A DNA stretch of 64,000 bases from Aliishimia ponticola (GTDB lineage: Bacteria > Pseudomonadota > Alphaproteobacteria > Rhodobacterales > Rhodobacteraceae). Each line of letters starts with the position of its first letter. Position 1 is the stretch's first letter. Both the position numbers and the translations under genes were made by a program. The stretch is taken from contig NZ_SRKY01000002.1 of assembly GCF_004803475.1 (NCBI RefSeq), positions 124,001 through 188,000 on the forward strand, read 5' to 3'. Below the pieces are notes generated by a model, which worked only from the letters and a program-made list of their open reading frames with translations, did not search any database and had not been told where the DNA came from. Below, piece by piece: positions 44,501-53,229 of this stretch.

Positions 44501-45250
44501 TCAGGCCCACATGCTGGAGCCACCGCAGACGGTCAGCGCCTGCCCGGTGACGTATTTACTTGCATCGGAAGCGAGGAACACCGCCACGCCGCCGAAATCA
44601 TCCGGCTCGCCCAGACGGCGCAGCGGGATGCTCTTGTTGATGCGTTCCTCGGTTTTCGGATCGTCCCACAGGGCGCGGGCAAAATCGGTTTTGACCAGCC
44701 CCGGACAGATCGCATTGACGCGCACGCCAAGCGGACCCCATTCCATCGCCATGTTCCGCACCAGCCCGATCAGTGCCAGTTTGGACATGCCATATGTGCC
44801 CAGCGTATCGGATGCCTTGAACGCACCGATGGACGAGGTGAACATCATCGCACCGCCGCCTGCCGTTTCCATATCGCTGACCACCATGTTCGCCAGCCAT
44901 TGGTTGGCGCGGACATTGACCTCCATCGTCTTGTCATAGGCATCATCGGGAATGCCGGAGGTTGCGCCGTAATAGGGGTTCACGCCAGCATTGCCGACCA
45001 GGATATCGATAGGGCCTGCGATCTCGCGGGTTTTTGCGACCAACGCTTCGATCTGCTCTTTTTCGGCCATATTGGCGCTGACCGCATGGGCGCGCGCGCC
45101 GATCTCGGCACGGGCCGTGTCCAGTTGGTCCTGCTTGCGCGCGGAGATCACCACCGTCGCGCCTTGGGTGTGGAGGGCCTTGGCCATTTCCAGCCCCATG
45201 CCCTTGGACGCCCCGGTCAAAAGCGCCACCTTTCCGGTCAAATCAAACAC
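44501..45250 (-). CDS. Short-chain dehydrogenase/reductase (SDR)
   Basis: A 249-residue classical SDR: LLTGASKGMGLEMA cofactor motif, VGNAGVNPYYG, Ser in TSSIGAF, and TYGMSKLALIGL active site. The C terminus ends YVTGQALTVCGGSSMWA, typical of FabG-like enzymes. It overlaps the upstream acyl-CoA ligase gene by 8 bases and is followed by a second SDR after 4 bases. It probably oxidises or reduces a CoA-linked hydroxy or keto group. Confidence 0.88.
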   Translation of the reverse strand: MFDLTGKVALLTGASKGMGLEMAKALHTQGATVVISARKQDQLDTARAEIGARAHAVSANMAEKEQIEALVAKTREIAGPIDILVGNAGVNPYYGATSGIPDDAYDKTMEVNVRANQWLANMVVSDMETAGGGAMMFTSSIGAFKASDTLGTYGMSKLALIGLVRNMAMEWGPLGVRVNAICPGLVKTDFARALWDDPKTEERINKSIPLRRLGEPDDFGGVAVFLASDASKYVTGQALTVCGGSSMWA

Positions 45251-46982
45251 CGGCCTGCTCCTTCAGTGTTGTGAGGCACTGGGCCTGTAGCCCGCGCCTT
45301 TCCAGTTTATCGGTTGTCCCCCGAGGGAGCGGTTCGTCGAACAGCCAAAGATGTTCGGGGATTTTGAAATGCGCGATGTGATCCTTGAGGTAGGTCTGGA
45401 TATCCTCGGCCGTGACGCTGTGCCCGGGCCGGATCTGTACGCCAGCACCGACGACTTCGCCCAGACGGTCATGCGGCACGGAAAAGGCACAGGCCTCGAC
45501 AATGGCGGGGTGGCTGTGCAGCGCACCTTCCACATCCAGACAGGCGATGTTCTCGCCGCCGCGAATGATGATGTTCTTCTTGCGGTCAACGATGAAGATG
45601 ATGCCATCCTCGTCCATATACCCAAGATCGCCGGTGCTGAGCCAACCGTCCTTCAGCACTTCGGCGGTGGCCGCGGGCTGGTTGAGATATTCGCGCATGT
45701 TGCAGGGGCTTTTGACGGTGATTTCCCCGATTTCGCCGCGCGGAACGTCGTGACCGGCATCGTCCAGAAAGCGATATTCCTGAAGCGGCGGGTGCGGGCG
45801 GCCTGCCGCGCCGGGCTTGGCTTCGTATTCCTCGCCGATCATGCCGATCCCGACCGCGTTCGTTTCTGTCATGCCCCAGCCCGTGGCGACCTGCGCATTG
45901 GGGAAGGCTTTGGCAAGGTCGGGGACTTGTGCGGCCGGGCGCTTGGCCCCGCCGGATCCCATGTAGTCGAGCGTTTCCAGCGACAGCCCCATCTCAAGCG
46001 CCGCTTGGCGGAGGTCTTCGCACTGTGTCGGCACGCCCAGAAAGCGGGTGATGCCCTCGTCGCGAATGATCTCGGCGGCGCGTTTGCCATCCCATCGGCC
46101 CATCATCACCATTTTGGCACCCGCAGGAAGTGACAACAGGAACACGGGATGTGTGGCTGTAACGTGGAACAGCGGCGTGACGATAAGGCCGGCCGGGCGC
46201 GGGCGGCTGTCCGGGTCGATAGTCGGGTCCATCAGCGGGGCCATCACGAATTGCATCAGCCACGTGAACACCGCATTCGTCGCGCCCCGGTGGGTCTGCA
46301 CAACGCCCTTGGGGTGGCCCGTCGTGCCAGAGGAATACATGATCGACATATCGTCATCCGGGTCGATCTCGACCTCGGGGGGATCGGTTTTCTCAATCCC
46401 GGCAACAAGATCGGTCAGCGATTGTGGCGCGGTCGCTTCGCCGTCATGCACACCGATCACGGTAAGGTCCATCGACCCTGCGAGCGGGGCAAGTCGGGCA
46501 ACGCGCGGGCTATCCGCCAGAACGATCTGTGCGCCGCTGTCTTCCAGTGCGTAGCCAAGCTCTTCGGTGGTCCACCACGCATTGAGGAATGTCACCACGC
46601 CGCCCAAAGACGTAATCGCCATCATGCCGAACAGCAGTTCGGGGCAATTGTGCATCGCCAGCGCAACACGGGTGCCGCGCGTCACCCCAAGCTTGGTTTC
46701 CAGTGCATGGGCAAGGCGATACACCTCGGCGCGGAATGCATCATAGGTCCAGCGGCGCCCCTCGAACACCAGATATTCCGCCGCGCCGTTGTCCATGCTT
46801 GCGCGGCTTGCCTCCATCAAGGCGCGCAAATGGGGCGGAGCGTTCTTGAAAACCTTGTAGGTCACGCCGCGAATTTCGGCCTCCGTCAGGGCGAAGGCGG
46901 GTTCGTCGGATGTGACTTTTGCGACGGCTTCTTCCAGTGTCAGCGCCGCGCGTCCCGTAGCGGGCGCGTCAGAATGCGTCAT
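45243..46982 (-). CDS. Acyl-CoA ligase (class I adenylate-forming enzyme)
   Basis: A 579-residue AMP-binding enzyme. The P-loop is IMYSSGTTGHPKGVVQTH, motif A8 is WLSTGDLGYMDEDGIIFIVDRKKNIIIRGGENI, and the C-terminal Lys lies in GTTDKLERR. The start at 46982 has GGGAGG upstream. It would activate a carboxylic acid to its CoA ester and thus feed the acyl-CoA dehydrogenase pair. The motif D at 47064 lies upstream. The HAAT importer is a plausible source of its substrate. Confidence 0.9.
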   Translation of the reverse strand: MTHSDAPATGRAALTLEEAVAKVTSDEPAFALTEAEIRGVTYKVFKNAPPHLRALMEASRASMDNGAAEYLVFEGRRWTYDAFRAEVYRLAHALETKLGVTRGTRVALAMHNCPELLFGMMAITSLGGVVTFLNAWWTTEELGYALEDSGAQIVLADSPRVARLAPLAGSMDLTVIGVHDGEATAPQSLTDLVAGIEKTDPPEVEIDPDDDMSIMYSSGTTGHPKGVVQTHRGATNAVFTWLMQFVMAPLMDPTIDPDSRPRPAGLIVTPLFHVTATHPVFLLSLPAGAKMVMMGRWDGKRAAEIIRDEGITRFLGVPTQCEDLRQAALEMGLSLETLDYMGSGGAKRPAAQVPDLAKAFPNAQVATGWGMTETNAVGIGMIGEEYEAKPGAAGRPHPPLQEYRFLDDAGHDVPRGEIGEITVKSPCNMREYLNQPAATAEVLKDGWLSTGDLGYMDEDGIIFIVDRKKNIIIRGGENIACLDVEGALHSHPAIVEACAFSVPHDRLGEVVGAGVQIRPGHSVTAEDIQTYLKDHIAHFKIPEHLWLFDEPLPRGTTDKLERRGLQAQCLTTLKEQAGV

Positions 46983-47063
46983 GGATGTCCTCCCTATGGC
47001 CGCGATTCCCACCCGCGATCCGAGAACAGCCTAGGCGCAAGCTCCCTGCTGAAACAAGCCTGC

Positions 47064-47078
47064 GCGACGTAAGGTAAC
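47064..47078. promoter_or_regulatory. Putative shared operator motif D
   Basis: CGACGTAAGGTAAC-type sequence upstream of the acyl-CoA ligase gene; on the minus strand it contains TTACGTCGCG, close to TTACGTCACG in motif A. It is the weakest of the four sites. Confidence 0.25.
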
Positions 47079-47086
47079 TGCGCCGG

Positions 47087-47875
47087 CTACCAAGCGCTGA
47101 AACCCCCATCCACATTCACCAGTTGCCCGGTCATGTAGCCCGCCTGCGCGGAACTGAGGAACAGCATGACATCTGCAATCTCATCGGGCTGGGCCATGCG
47201 ATTGGCCATGATCAACTCGCCGACGCGGCGCTGGAACTCTTCCGAATGGCCATTGAACACCGCACCCGGCGCGATGGTATTGACGGTGGCTTGCCGCCCG
47301 GCCCAATACCCGGCGAGCCATACGGTCAGCCCGTGAATACCCGCCTTGGACACGCCATAGGCAGAGAAATTCTTGAAAGGCATTCCGTCATAGATCGGGT
47401 GATGCGCCCCGTTCAGCGCATACATCGACGCGACATTGACCAGCGTGCAGGGCCATTTACCAACGATATCGCGATCCATCTGCCGCGCGACCATGAATGC
47501 GCCCGTGAGGTTCGTGCGCATGGTGCGTTCGAAATCCTCGACACTGGTATCGGCGAAATCGGGAAAAGGTTTGCCCGCGCCCATCAGCATCTCGCCGGTG
47601 ATGGCCGCATTGTTCAGCACCACGTTGGGTTTCCAACCGTCTTCGAGAACGCGCTGAAACACCTTGGTGACCTGATCTTCGATGCCGACATCCAGTTCGT
47701 AGAACCCGAAGTTTTCGTGATCGCCATGGGTGTCTTGCAGCGCTTCGGCCCGATGGCCGGGCAGGTCGGTGGCGATGACGCGCGCTCCGGCCTCCAGCAT
47801 CCGGCGCACATAGGTCGAACCCAGAACACCGCCTGACCCGGTGATGAAGATGGTGCGATCTGACAGATCAGTCAT
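47087..47875 (-). CDS. SDR oxidoreductase of the nonulosonate operon (PtmA-like)
   Basis: A 262-residue SDR: FITGSGGVLGSTYVRRMLE, a later NAAITGEMLMG and active-site SAYGVSKAGIHGL. It overlaps the CMP-sugar synthetase gene by 8 bases, which ties it to sugar nucleotide metabolism rather than to the acyl-CoA genes. The trio SDR, CMP-sugar synthetase and Gfo/Idh resembles the PtmA-PtmB-PtmF association in legionaminic acid loci, which is inference from gene order. It is the last gene of the minus-strand operon. Confidence 0.82.
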   Translation of the reverse strand: MTDLSDRTIFITGSGGVLGSTYVRRMLEAGARVIATDLPGHRAEALQDTHGDHENFGFYELDVGIEDQVTKVFQRVLEDGWKPNVVLNNAAITGEMLMGAGKPFPDFADTSVEDFERTMRTNLTGAFMVARQMDRDIVGKWPCTLVNVASMYALNGAHHPIYDGMPFKNFSAYGVSKAGIHGLTVWLAGYWAGRQATVNTIAPGAVFNGHSEEFQRRVGELIMANRMAQPDEIADVMLFLSSAQAGYMTGQLVNVDGGFSAW

Positions 47876-48572
47876 GGGCGGCGATCCTTTTCGACATGAG
47901 AAATTCCACGATTTCGAAATCCAGCGGTGTGTCGATATCCATGCACCGCTCTGGCGGCATGATATATGGGATCACGCGGCCCTGAAAAATGCCGTTGGCG
48001 CGGCGCAGATAGGCGGGGTCCACCACATAGGTCGACGCGGCATGTTCCCAAACCTGCGGCGCTTGCTGGCGCGCGACCACACCGCCGGGCAGTGGCTTGG
48101 ACACGTGCAGCATCCCCGACTGGTCCTCTTCCACCAGGTTGAAATAGGGGTTCTTGCGCGCCTCGCAGCAGGACATCACCATGTCGGGGCGCTGGGCAAA
48201 GAACAGATCAAGCGCATTGCCGATATCTTCCGGCGCGCGCATCGGGGCGGTGCAATCCAGGTCGAGAAACGCCGTCACAGGCTGGCCAAGCTTTTCTTCG
48301 GACACCTCAAGCGCGTGCTGCCAGACGCCCCACTTGCCCGCGCCATCTGTGGCCAGATGATCCGGGCGCAGCCCGATTTCCAGCGTGCCCTTGGCGATCG
48401 CGTGATCGTAGATTTCGGGATCATCGGTGGACACGACGACAGCATCCACCCGCGTGCTGGCCAGAAGCTGATCCAGCGACCAGTCGATCAGGGGTTTGCC
48501 GCACAACTCGCGGAAATTCTTGCGCGGCACCCCTTTGGAGCCTTTGCGCACACCGATATGACCAAGGATCAT
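47868..48572 (-). CDS. Acylneuraminate (nonulosonate) cytidylyltransferase
   Basis: A 234-residue CMP-sugar synthetase of the NeuA/KdsB superfamily. The N-terminal nucleotide-binding segment VRKGSKGVPRKNFRELCGKP and the downstream STDDPEIYDHA are typical. FLDLDCTAPMRAPEDIGNAL supplies the Asp residues for metal binding, and the C-terminal DIDTPLDFEIVEFL matches. It activates a nonulosonic acid with CTP for transfer. The start at 48572 was chosen from family alignment; the stop of the Gfo/Idh gene overlaps it by 4 bases (ATGA). Confidence 0.9.
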   Translation of the reverse strand: MILGHIGVRKGSKGVPRKNFRELCGKPLIDWSLDQLLASTRVDAVVVSTDDPEIYDHAIAKGTLEIGLRPDHLATDGAGKWGVWQHALEVSEEKLGQPVTAFLDLDCTAPMRAPEDIGNALDLFFAQRPDMVMSCCEARKNPYFNLVEEDQSGMLHVSKPLPGGVVARQQAPQVWEHAASTYVVDPAYLRRANGIFQGRVIPYIMPPERCMDIDTPLDFEIVEFLMSKRIAAHD

Positions 48573-49519
48573 GCGAACTCCTTTTCGATGGTTCCCGTGA
48601 AGGACCGTGTGGCCCATGCAGTTGCGATTTTCTCGCAGGAGAGGCGGGCCAGTTCAACCCGCGGTGCTGCTGCCGACGGTGCCTGCCCGGCGATCAGGGC
48701 GAGGAAGTCGCGCATGGCGTCCATGAACATGGTATTCCGCTCAAACGGTTTTTCAGTGATGTCCGGGGCGGTATCCGGGCGGTAGGTGGTGAAGCGACTG
48801 GCCAGCATGTCGACCTCTATCGCCGCGCTTTGCCCGCGCAGGCGCATCCGCCGGAGAGAGACCGGCGACAGGTAGTCCATCGAAACGCTGCCCGTCACGC
48901 TGGGTCCGGCCAGTTCGATCTGTGTCGCCATGTCGACACCGGGGAAACGGGAATGACCAAGGCTGAGCACGTCCTTCACCGCACTGTCTGGAAACAGCAC
49001 ATGGGCAAGGTCGAGTTCGTGGCACAGATCAAGCAGAACCCCGCCGCCTTCGGGCAGCGCGGCGTAACTCTCGGCAAAAGACCAGTTCTGCCGCCACTGG
49101 GTCACATCGTGCCCGATCTCGGCGTCGAACCGATAGACCTGCGCGGCCTGCACCGCCTCCTGCAAGGCAGGCAACAGCGGGTGATAGCGCATCATGAACC
49201 CGGCCATGGAACGATCGGAAATCGGGGCCAGCGCATCGTAAAGCGCAGCAAGCTCTTCGGGGCGATAGGCGAGCGGTTTTTCGATATAGACCGGCAGGCC
49301 GCGCGCGGCGCAGGCGGTGACAAGAGGCAACCGCAATTGGGTGGCCGTCGCGATCACGGCACCTTGCGCGTCTGCGGTTTCGATATGGCGCAGCACGCCA
49401 TCCTGCCCCATAGCGCGCAAAGAGACGCGATCTGCCCGCGCGCCAAGCGCCTCGATGTTGTCCGCATGGCGCGTCCCGATGGAGCCCGATCCCAGAACAA
49501 GAATGGTCGGTTCGGTCAT
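48569..49519 (-). CDS. Gfo/Idh/MocA-family oxidoreductase
   Basis: A 316-residue NAD(P)-binding oxidoreductase. The Rossmann segment is ILVLGSGSIGTRHADNIEALG, and the conserved E-K-P motif appears in PVYIEKPLAYRPEELAAL. The C-terminal part has LLDLCHELDLAHVLFP, with the family H-x-x-D-L element. It overlaps both neighbours by 4 bases. In similar loci such a protein acts on hexosamine-derived intermediates, but the substrate here is not known. Confidence 0.88.
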   Translation of the reverse strand: MTEPTILVLGSGSIGTRHADNIEALGARADRVSLRAMGQDGVLRHIETADAQGAVIATATQLRLPLVTACAARGLPVYIEKPLAYRPEELAALYDALAPISDRSMAGFMMRYHPLLPALQEAVQAAQVYRFDAEIGHDVTQWRQNWSFAESYAALPEGGGVLLDLCHELDLAHVLFPDSAVKDVLSLGHSRFPGVDMATQIELAGPSVTGSVSMDYLSPVSLRRMRLRGQSAAIEVDMLASRFTTYRPDTAPDITEKPFERNTMFMDAMRDFLALIAGQAPSAAAPRVELARLSCEKIATAWATRSFTGTIEKEFA

Positions 49520-50835
49520 GCTGCGCCTTTCCCGGTTTGAAACGCATCGATTGCTGCAAGAATCTTGTCTACCGAACCGCCATGGGTTGCAAGAAAGCCG
49601 TTGATGTCGGGTTGCGGCGCGGGCTGAGACAGCGCGGGGCCCAGGTCATCAGCGGAGAGCTGGCGGCAAACGCCCGCTTCGATCGCCTCATATGCGGGAA
49701 ACTCAATGGTCCAGATTTCCGGGCCGACGATGACCGGCTTATGCATCACCAAAGGTTCAATGATGTTATGCGATCCTTGCGCCACGAACCCGCCGCCCAC
49801 GACGACCTGATCCGACAGGCCAAGGTAGAAGAACATCTCGCCCAGGCTGTCACCAAGCAGCACATCCGCGCCGGACATATCAGATGCAGGGTCGAAGGCG
49901 TCGTTCAGTGCCATACTGCGGCGTATTGTGTTGAGGGCCGCATTTTCCAGTAGCTCGGTAGTTTGGTCGAAGCGTTCCGGGGCGCGGGGGACATAGACGA
50001 AGAAGGGGCGGGGCGCGCCGGTTTCTTCGGCATGGGTCAAAGCCATGCGCATGGCTTTCAGGAAAGCGGCGTCCTCGCCTTTGACGACGCTGGCGAAGGT
50101 TACGACGGGGCGACTGCCCGCCAAGCGGGGGCGCACGCGGTCGGCCGCGTGGCGCTGCGTTTCTGGCACGGCTTGATCAAAGCGCAATTCGCCGGTGATG
50201 GCGACATTGGTCTGGCCGATGCTGCGGAAGCGGTCGGCTTGCACCTTGTTCTTGACCATCGCCCCGGCAAGGCCGGGCACCAATTGGACGCGGGACAGCC
50301 ATTTATCCCTGTCCCGCTCAAAGCTGCGCGTCGGATACTGCCCATTGCACTGATACAAGGGCACGCCTTGTGCATGGCAAGACATGATCATGCCAGGCCA
50401 GAGTTCGACCTCCATCACCAAGCCATATTTCGGGCGGAACGTCTTGAAAAACCGGCGATAGGCGCGTCGGTCGTCGAAAGGAACCCAAACGGGCCGCAAC
50501 TGTCCGCTTGCGACTTCGTCGGGAAAGGCGCGTTCGGTTTCGCGGCGCCCTGCGGGGGTGAAGTGGGTTGTCACCACCTGCTCCCCCCGGTCCAGAAGGG
50601 CGCGCGTCAATGGCAGGGCGGATCGCATTTCACCAAGGCTGACCGCGTGAATCCAGACATGCTCGCCGGATACGGGTGCGTATTGTCCGAACCGCTCTGC
50701 CATGTGCTTTGCATAAAGCGGGTCGCGTCTGCCGCGCCGCCACAGATAGATCAGGATGATCGGCAGACCGACGACCCAGACCAACCGCCAGAACACCATG
50801 AAGAACCGAAGCCGCGTGGATGGGAAACTGTTCAT
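49516..50835 (-). CDS. KDO-transferase-like (WaaA/GT30) glycosyltransferase, divergent copy
   Basis: A 439-residue inner-membrane GT-B enzyme. An N-terminal membrane anchor (FFMVFWRLVWVVGLPIILIYLW) precedes EHVWIHAVSLGEMRSALPL, the WaaA acceptor-side motif with catalytic Glu. MEVELWPGMI corresponds to the E-x-E-x-W-P motif, and GEMFFYLGLSDQVVVGGGF and GSHNIIEPL form the donor site. The usual N-A-R-L-S motif is replaced by CNGQYPTRSF, so it has diverged from canonical WaaA. Neighbouring CMP-nonulosonate genes suggest a related donor sugar. It overlaps the second copy by 4 bases. Confidence 0.85.
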   Translation of the reverse strand: MNSFPSTRLRFFMVFWRLVWVVGLPIILIYLWRRGRRDPLYAKHMAERFGQYAPVSGEHVWIHAVSLGEMRSALPLTRALLDRGEQVVTTHFTPAGRRETERAFPDEVASGQLRPVWVPFDDRRAYRRFFKTFRPKYGLVMEVELWPGMIMSCHAQGVPLYQCNGQYPTRSFERDRDKWLSRVQLVPGLAGAMVKNKVQADRFRSIGQTNVAITGELRFDQAVPETQRHAADRVRPRLAGSRPVVTFASVVKGEDAAFLKAMRMALTHAEETGAPRPFFVYVPRAPERFDQTTELLENAALNTIRRSMALNDAFDPASDMSGADVLLGDSLGEMFFYLGLSDQVVVGGGFVAQGSHNIIEPLVMHKPVIVGPEIWTIEFPAYEAIEAGVCRQLSADDLGPALSQPAPQPDINGFLATHGGSVDKILAAIDAFQTGKGAA

Positions 50836-52073
50836 CGCGCGGTCCTAAGCAACGCGGTTACGTCCTGCGCCAGCGTCGCGATCCGTGCTGCTTGGCGCTG
50901 TGTGATGTCCTGTGCGGCGTCGGCGCGGGTCTTGTGATCCTCTGCCAGTACGGCGCTGCGCAAGCTGTCCGCATCTGTCGCGGCATAGCAGGCATTCGCT
51001 TCGCGCAACATCTTGTAATCGATCGCAAAATTCGCGGTTCTGGGCCCGCTGACGATGGCCGCGCCCAAGGTGGCGGCTTCCCATGGGTTGTGGCCTTCGA
51101 CGGGGCCAAAGCTGCCGCCGATCAGGGCGATCTCCGCAAGGCGATACCATGCGCCCAGTGTCCCAAACCGGCCATCGACGATGATCCGGGCCGCCGTGTT
51201 GGCCGCGTCCAAGGGGCAGGCGTCGTCGCCCCATTGCTGAAGCAGGCCAGATGCGCGTTCCGGCTCGCGCGGGACGATGACGGTTACCCAATCGCGCGGC
51301 AAGGTCACTGCGACGCGATGCGCCTCGCGTTCGTCCTCTGCATGGGACGAGGCCACCAGAAAAACCTTGGAGTCGGCAGTGATGATGCGCAACCGTTCCA
51401 GATCCTCCGCCGTTGCGGTCAATGCAGGTGCCGCCGGTTTGAGAGAGCCGTCGACACGCACATCCGCCGCGCCAAGCTGTTCCAGATGCACCGCGCTCGC
51501 AGCATCCTGTGCAGAGAGCAGCGCGAACCGCCCAAGGATGTCGGAATAGACGCCGCGGGCCTTGCTACGGGCCGTGAACGCCGCTTCGTCCAGCCGGGCA
51601 TTGACCATGGCAAGCGGGATGCCACGCTGATCGGTCTGAAAGACAAGGCCGGGCCAGACTTCTTGTTCGGCCCAGATCGCCAGATCGGGCTGCCAGTGGT
51701 CCAGAAAACGGCGCGCGTAGCCGGGCGTGTCGATGGGCAGAAACTGGTGAAGCGTGCGGTTGGGCATATTGCGTTCCAGCACTTCGGCGGAGGCGCGAGT
51801 GCCGGAGGTGATCAGGAAATGCTCATCGGGGGACAGCTGTGCCATCTGATCGACCAGGCCGCGCAAGGCGAGAGTCTCGCCCAGTCCGACAGCGTGCAGC
51901 CAGATCAGCGTGCCGTGCGGGCGCGGCAGGGTTGCGTGGCCCAGTTTCTCGCGCCACCGGCCCGGCATTTCCTTGCCGCGTTTCAGGCGACGACGCAGCA
52001 GCAACGGCGCCAGAGGGTGCAGCGCGCGGGTCGCCAGCATATAGGCCCGCAGTGGCAGTTTAGCCGGGGTCAT
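50832..52073 (-). CDS. KDO transferase (WaaA/GT30), canonical-type copy
   Basis: A 413-residue GT-B enzyme closer to canonical WaaA. Features are LLRRRLKRGKEMPGRWREKLG, LIWLHAVGLGET with catalytic Glu, AEQEVWPGLVF, and MVNARLDEAAFTARSK. The donor part has IALIGGSFGPVEGHNPWEAATLGA. Canonical WaaA transfers KDO from CMP-KDO to lipid A precursor. It overlaps NeuC by 14 bases. It may be the housekeeping KDO transferase or a dedicated paralogue; other copies outside the window cannot be excluded. Confidence 0.88.
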   Translation of the reverse strand: MTPAKLPLRAYMLATRALHPLAPLLLRRRLKRGKEMPGRWREKLGHATLPRPHGTLIWLHAVGLGETLALRGLVDQMAQLSPDEHFLITSGTRASAEVLERNMPNRTLHQFLPIDTPGYARRFLDHWQPDLAIWAEQEVWPGLVFQTDQRGIPLAMVNARLDEAAFTARSKARGVYSDILGRFALLSAQDAASAVHLEQLGAADVRVDGSLKPAAPALTATAEDLERLRIITADSKVFLVASSHAEDEREAHRVAVTLPRDWVTVIVPREPERASGLLQQWGDDACPLDAANTAARIIVDGRFGTLGAWYRLAEIALIGGSFGPVEGHNPWEAATLGAAIVSGPRTANFAIDYKMLREANACYAATDADSLRSAVLAEDHKTRADAAQDITQRQAARIATLAQDVTALLRTAR

Positions 52074-53181
52074 GAAAGACCTTTTGCAGCCCGCGCGACC
52101 AGAATTCAGGGGTGTTCAACACCTCGACAAAGCGGGTCGCGGCGCGGCCTTCGCCATACCCGCTATGGCGCGCATGACGCTGGCCCCAGTTATTCGCAAG
52201 GAAATCCGCGATGGTATCGGTGTCGAATGCAGAACAGACGGTGACGGAATCGCTTGCGGCGCGGTTTGTCTGGCGGGTGCCAACATCAAGCGACGGGATG
52301 CCAAGAAACGGGGCCTCACGCACACCGGCGGAGGAATTTCCGACCATGCAGGCGGCGTGTTTCATCAATTCGGAAAAGTAGGAAAACCGCATCGAGGGAT
52401 AGGCGCGAAATTGATCCTGCGGCAGGGCGGCGATGGCCTCAAGAATGCCCTCTGCGCCCGGATCGTTATTCGGCAGGATGACGACGAAGTTACGGCCCGA
52501 GGCGGTAATCGTCTCGAACAGGGAGCGCGCCTGATCGGCCATATTGGCCTGTTCGGACGTGACCGGGTGGAACGTGCAAATGCCAAATTCGTCAAAGGGA
52601 ATCTGATAGCGGGCTTTGACCTCCTCCAGTGTCACACCAGATGGGCGCGAATGGAAATCAAGCTCGGGCGAGCCGATGACATGGATCGCTGCGGTGTCTT
52701 CGCCCATGCGGCGCACCCGGTCGGCGGCGACGTCGGAGCTGACGAAATGGCTATGGGCCAGCTTGGTGTTGCAGTGGCGGAAAACCTCGTCAATCGTGCC
52801 GGACACTTCGCCGCCCTCCACATGGGCGCAGCGGATGTTGTTCGTGCCGCAGACGATTGTGGTCGCCAATGCTTCGATCCGGTCCCCATGGACGATGACA
52901 AGATCAGGCTGATGTTCGGCCAGAAAATCGGAAAACCCGGTGACGGTCTTGGCCAGAACGATATCTTGCGGATCGCCAGGGCGCTGGTTGAGGAATTCAT
53001 GCACTTGCGCGCCCTCAAAACGCTGCACTTCCAGCTTGGTCAGGCCATAGCGTTCGAGCAAGTGCATGCCGGTCACGAAAAAGCTGATTTCGAACCCGGC
53101 ATCGCGCGCCTCTGCCGCCAGAGGTTCCAGCTTGCCGAAATCGGCCCGCGTCCCTGTCACGAATAGCAATTTACGCGCCAT
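52060..53181 (-). CDS. UDP-N-acetylglucosamine 2-epimerase, hydrolysing (NeuC-type)
   Basis: A 373-residue GT-B-fold epimerase. The N terminus KLLFVTGTRADFGKLEPL, LVIVHGDRIEALATTIV, AHVEGGEVSGTIDE and NSSAGVREAPFLGIPSLDVGTRQ are hallmarks of hydrolysing NeuC-type enzymes, which convert UDP-GlcNAc or a derivative to ManNAc or a derivative plus UDP. The start at 53181 has GGTGG upstream. It commits carbon to nonulosonic acid synthesis. Whether the substrate is UDP-GlcNAc or a modified sugar (legionaminic branch) is unclear. Confidence 0.92.
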   Translation of the reverse strand: MARKLLFVTGTRADFGKLEPLAAEARDAGFEISFFVTGMHLLERYGLTKLEVQRFEGAQVHEFLNQRPGDPQDIVLAKTVTGFSDFLAEHQPDLVIVHGDRIEALATTIVCGTNNIRCAHVEGGEVSGTIDEVFRHCNTKLAHSHFVSSDVAADRVRRMGEDTAAIHVIGSPELDFHSRPSGVTLEEVKARYQIPFDEFGICTFHPVTSEQANMADQARSLFETITASGRNFVVILPNNDPGAEGILEAIAALPQDQFRAYPSMRFSYFSELMKHAACMVGNSSAGVREAPFLGIPSLDVGTRQTNRAASDSVTVCSAFDTDTIADFLANNWGQRHARHSGYGEGRAATRFVEVLNTPEFWSRGLQKVFHDPG

Positions 53182-53229
53182 ATCACCCACCTGAGCCAAA
53201 GCCATTTGGCTATAGGTCAAGCCGCCGTA

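Noticed and set aside
49516-52073. The two WaaA-like genes as one gene split by a frameshift
   Set aside because: Each copy is full length with its own N-terminal and C-terminal motifs, and they overlap at a proper ATGA start.
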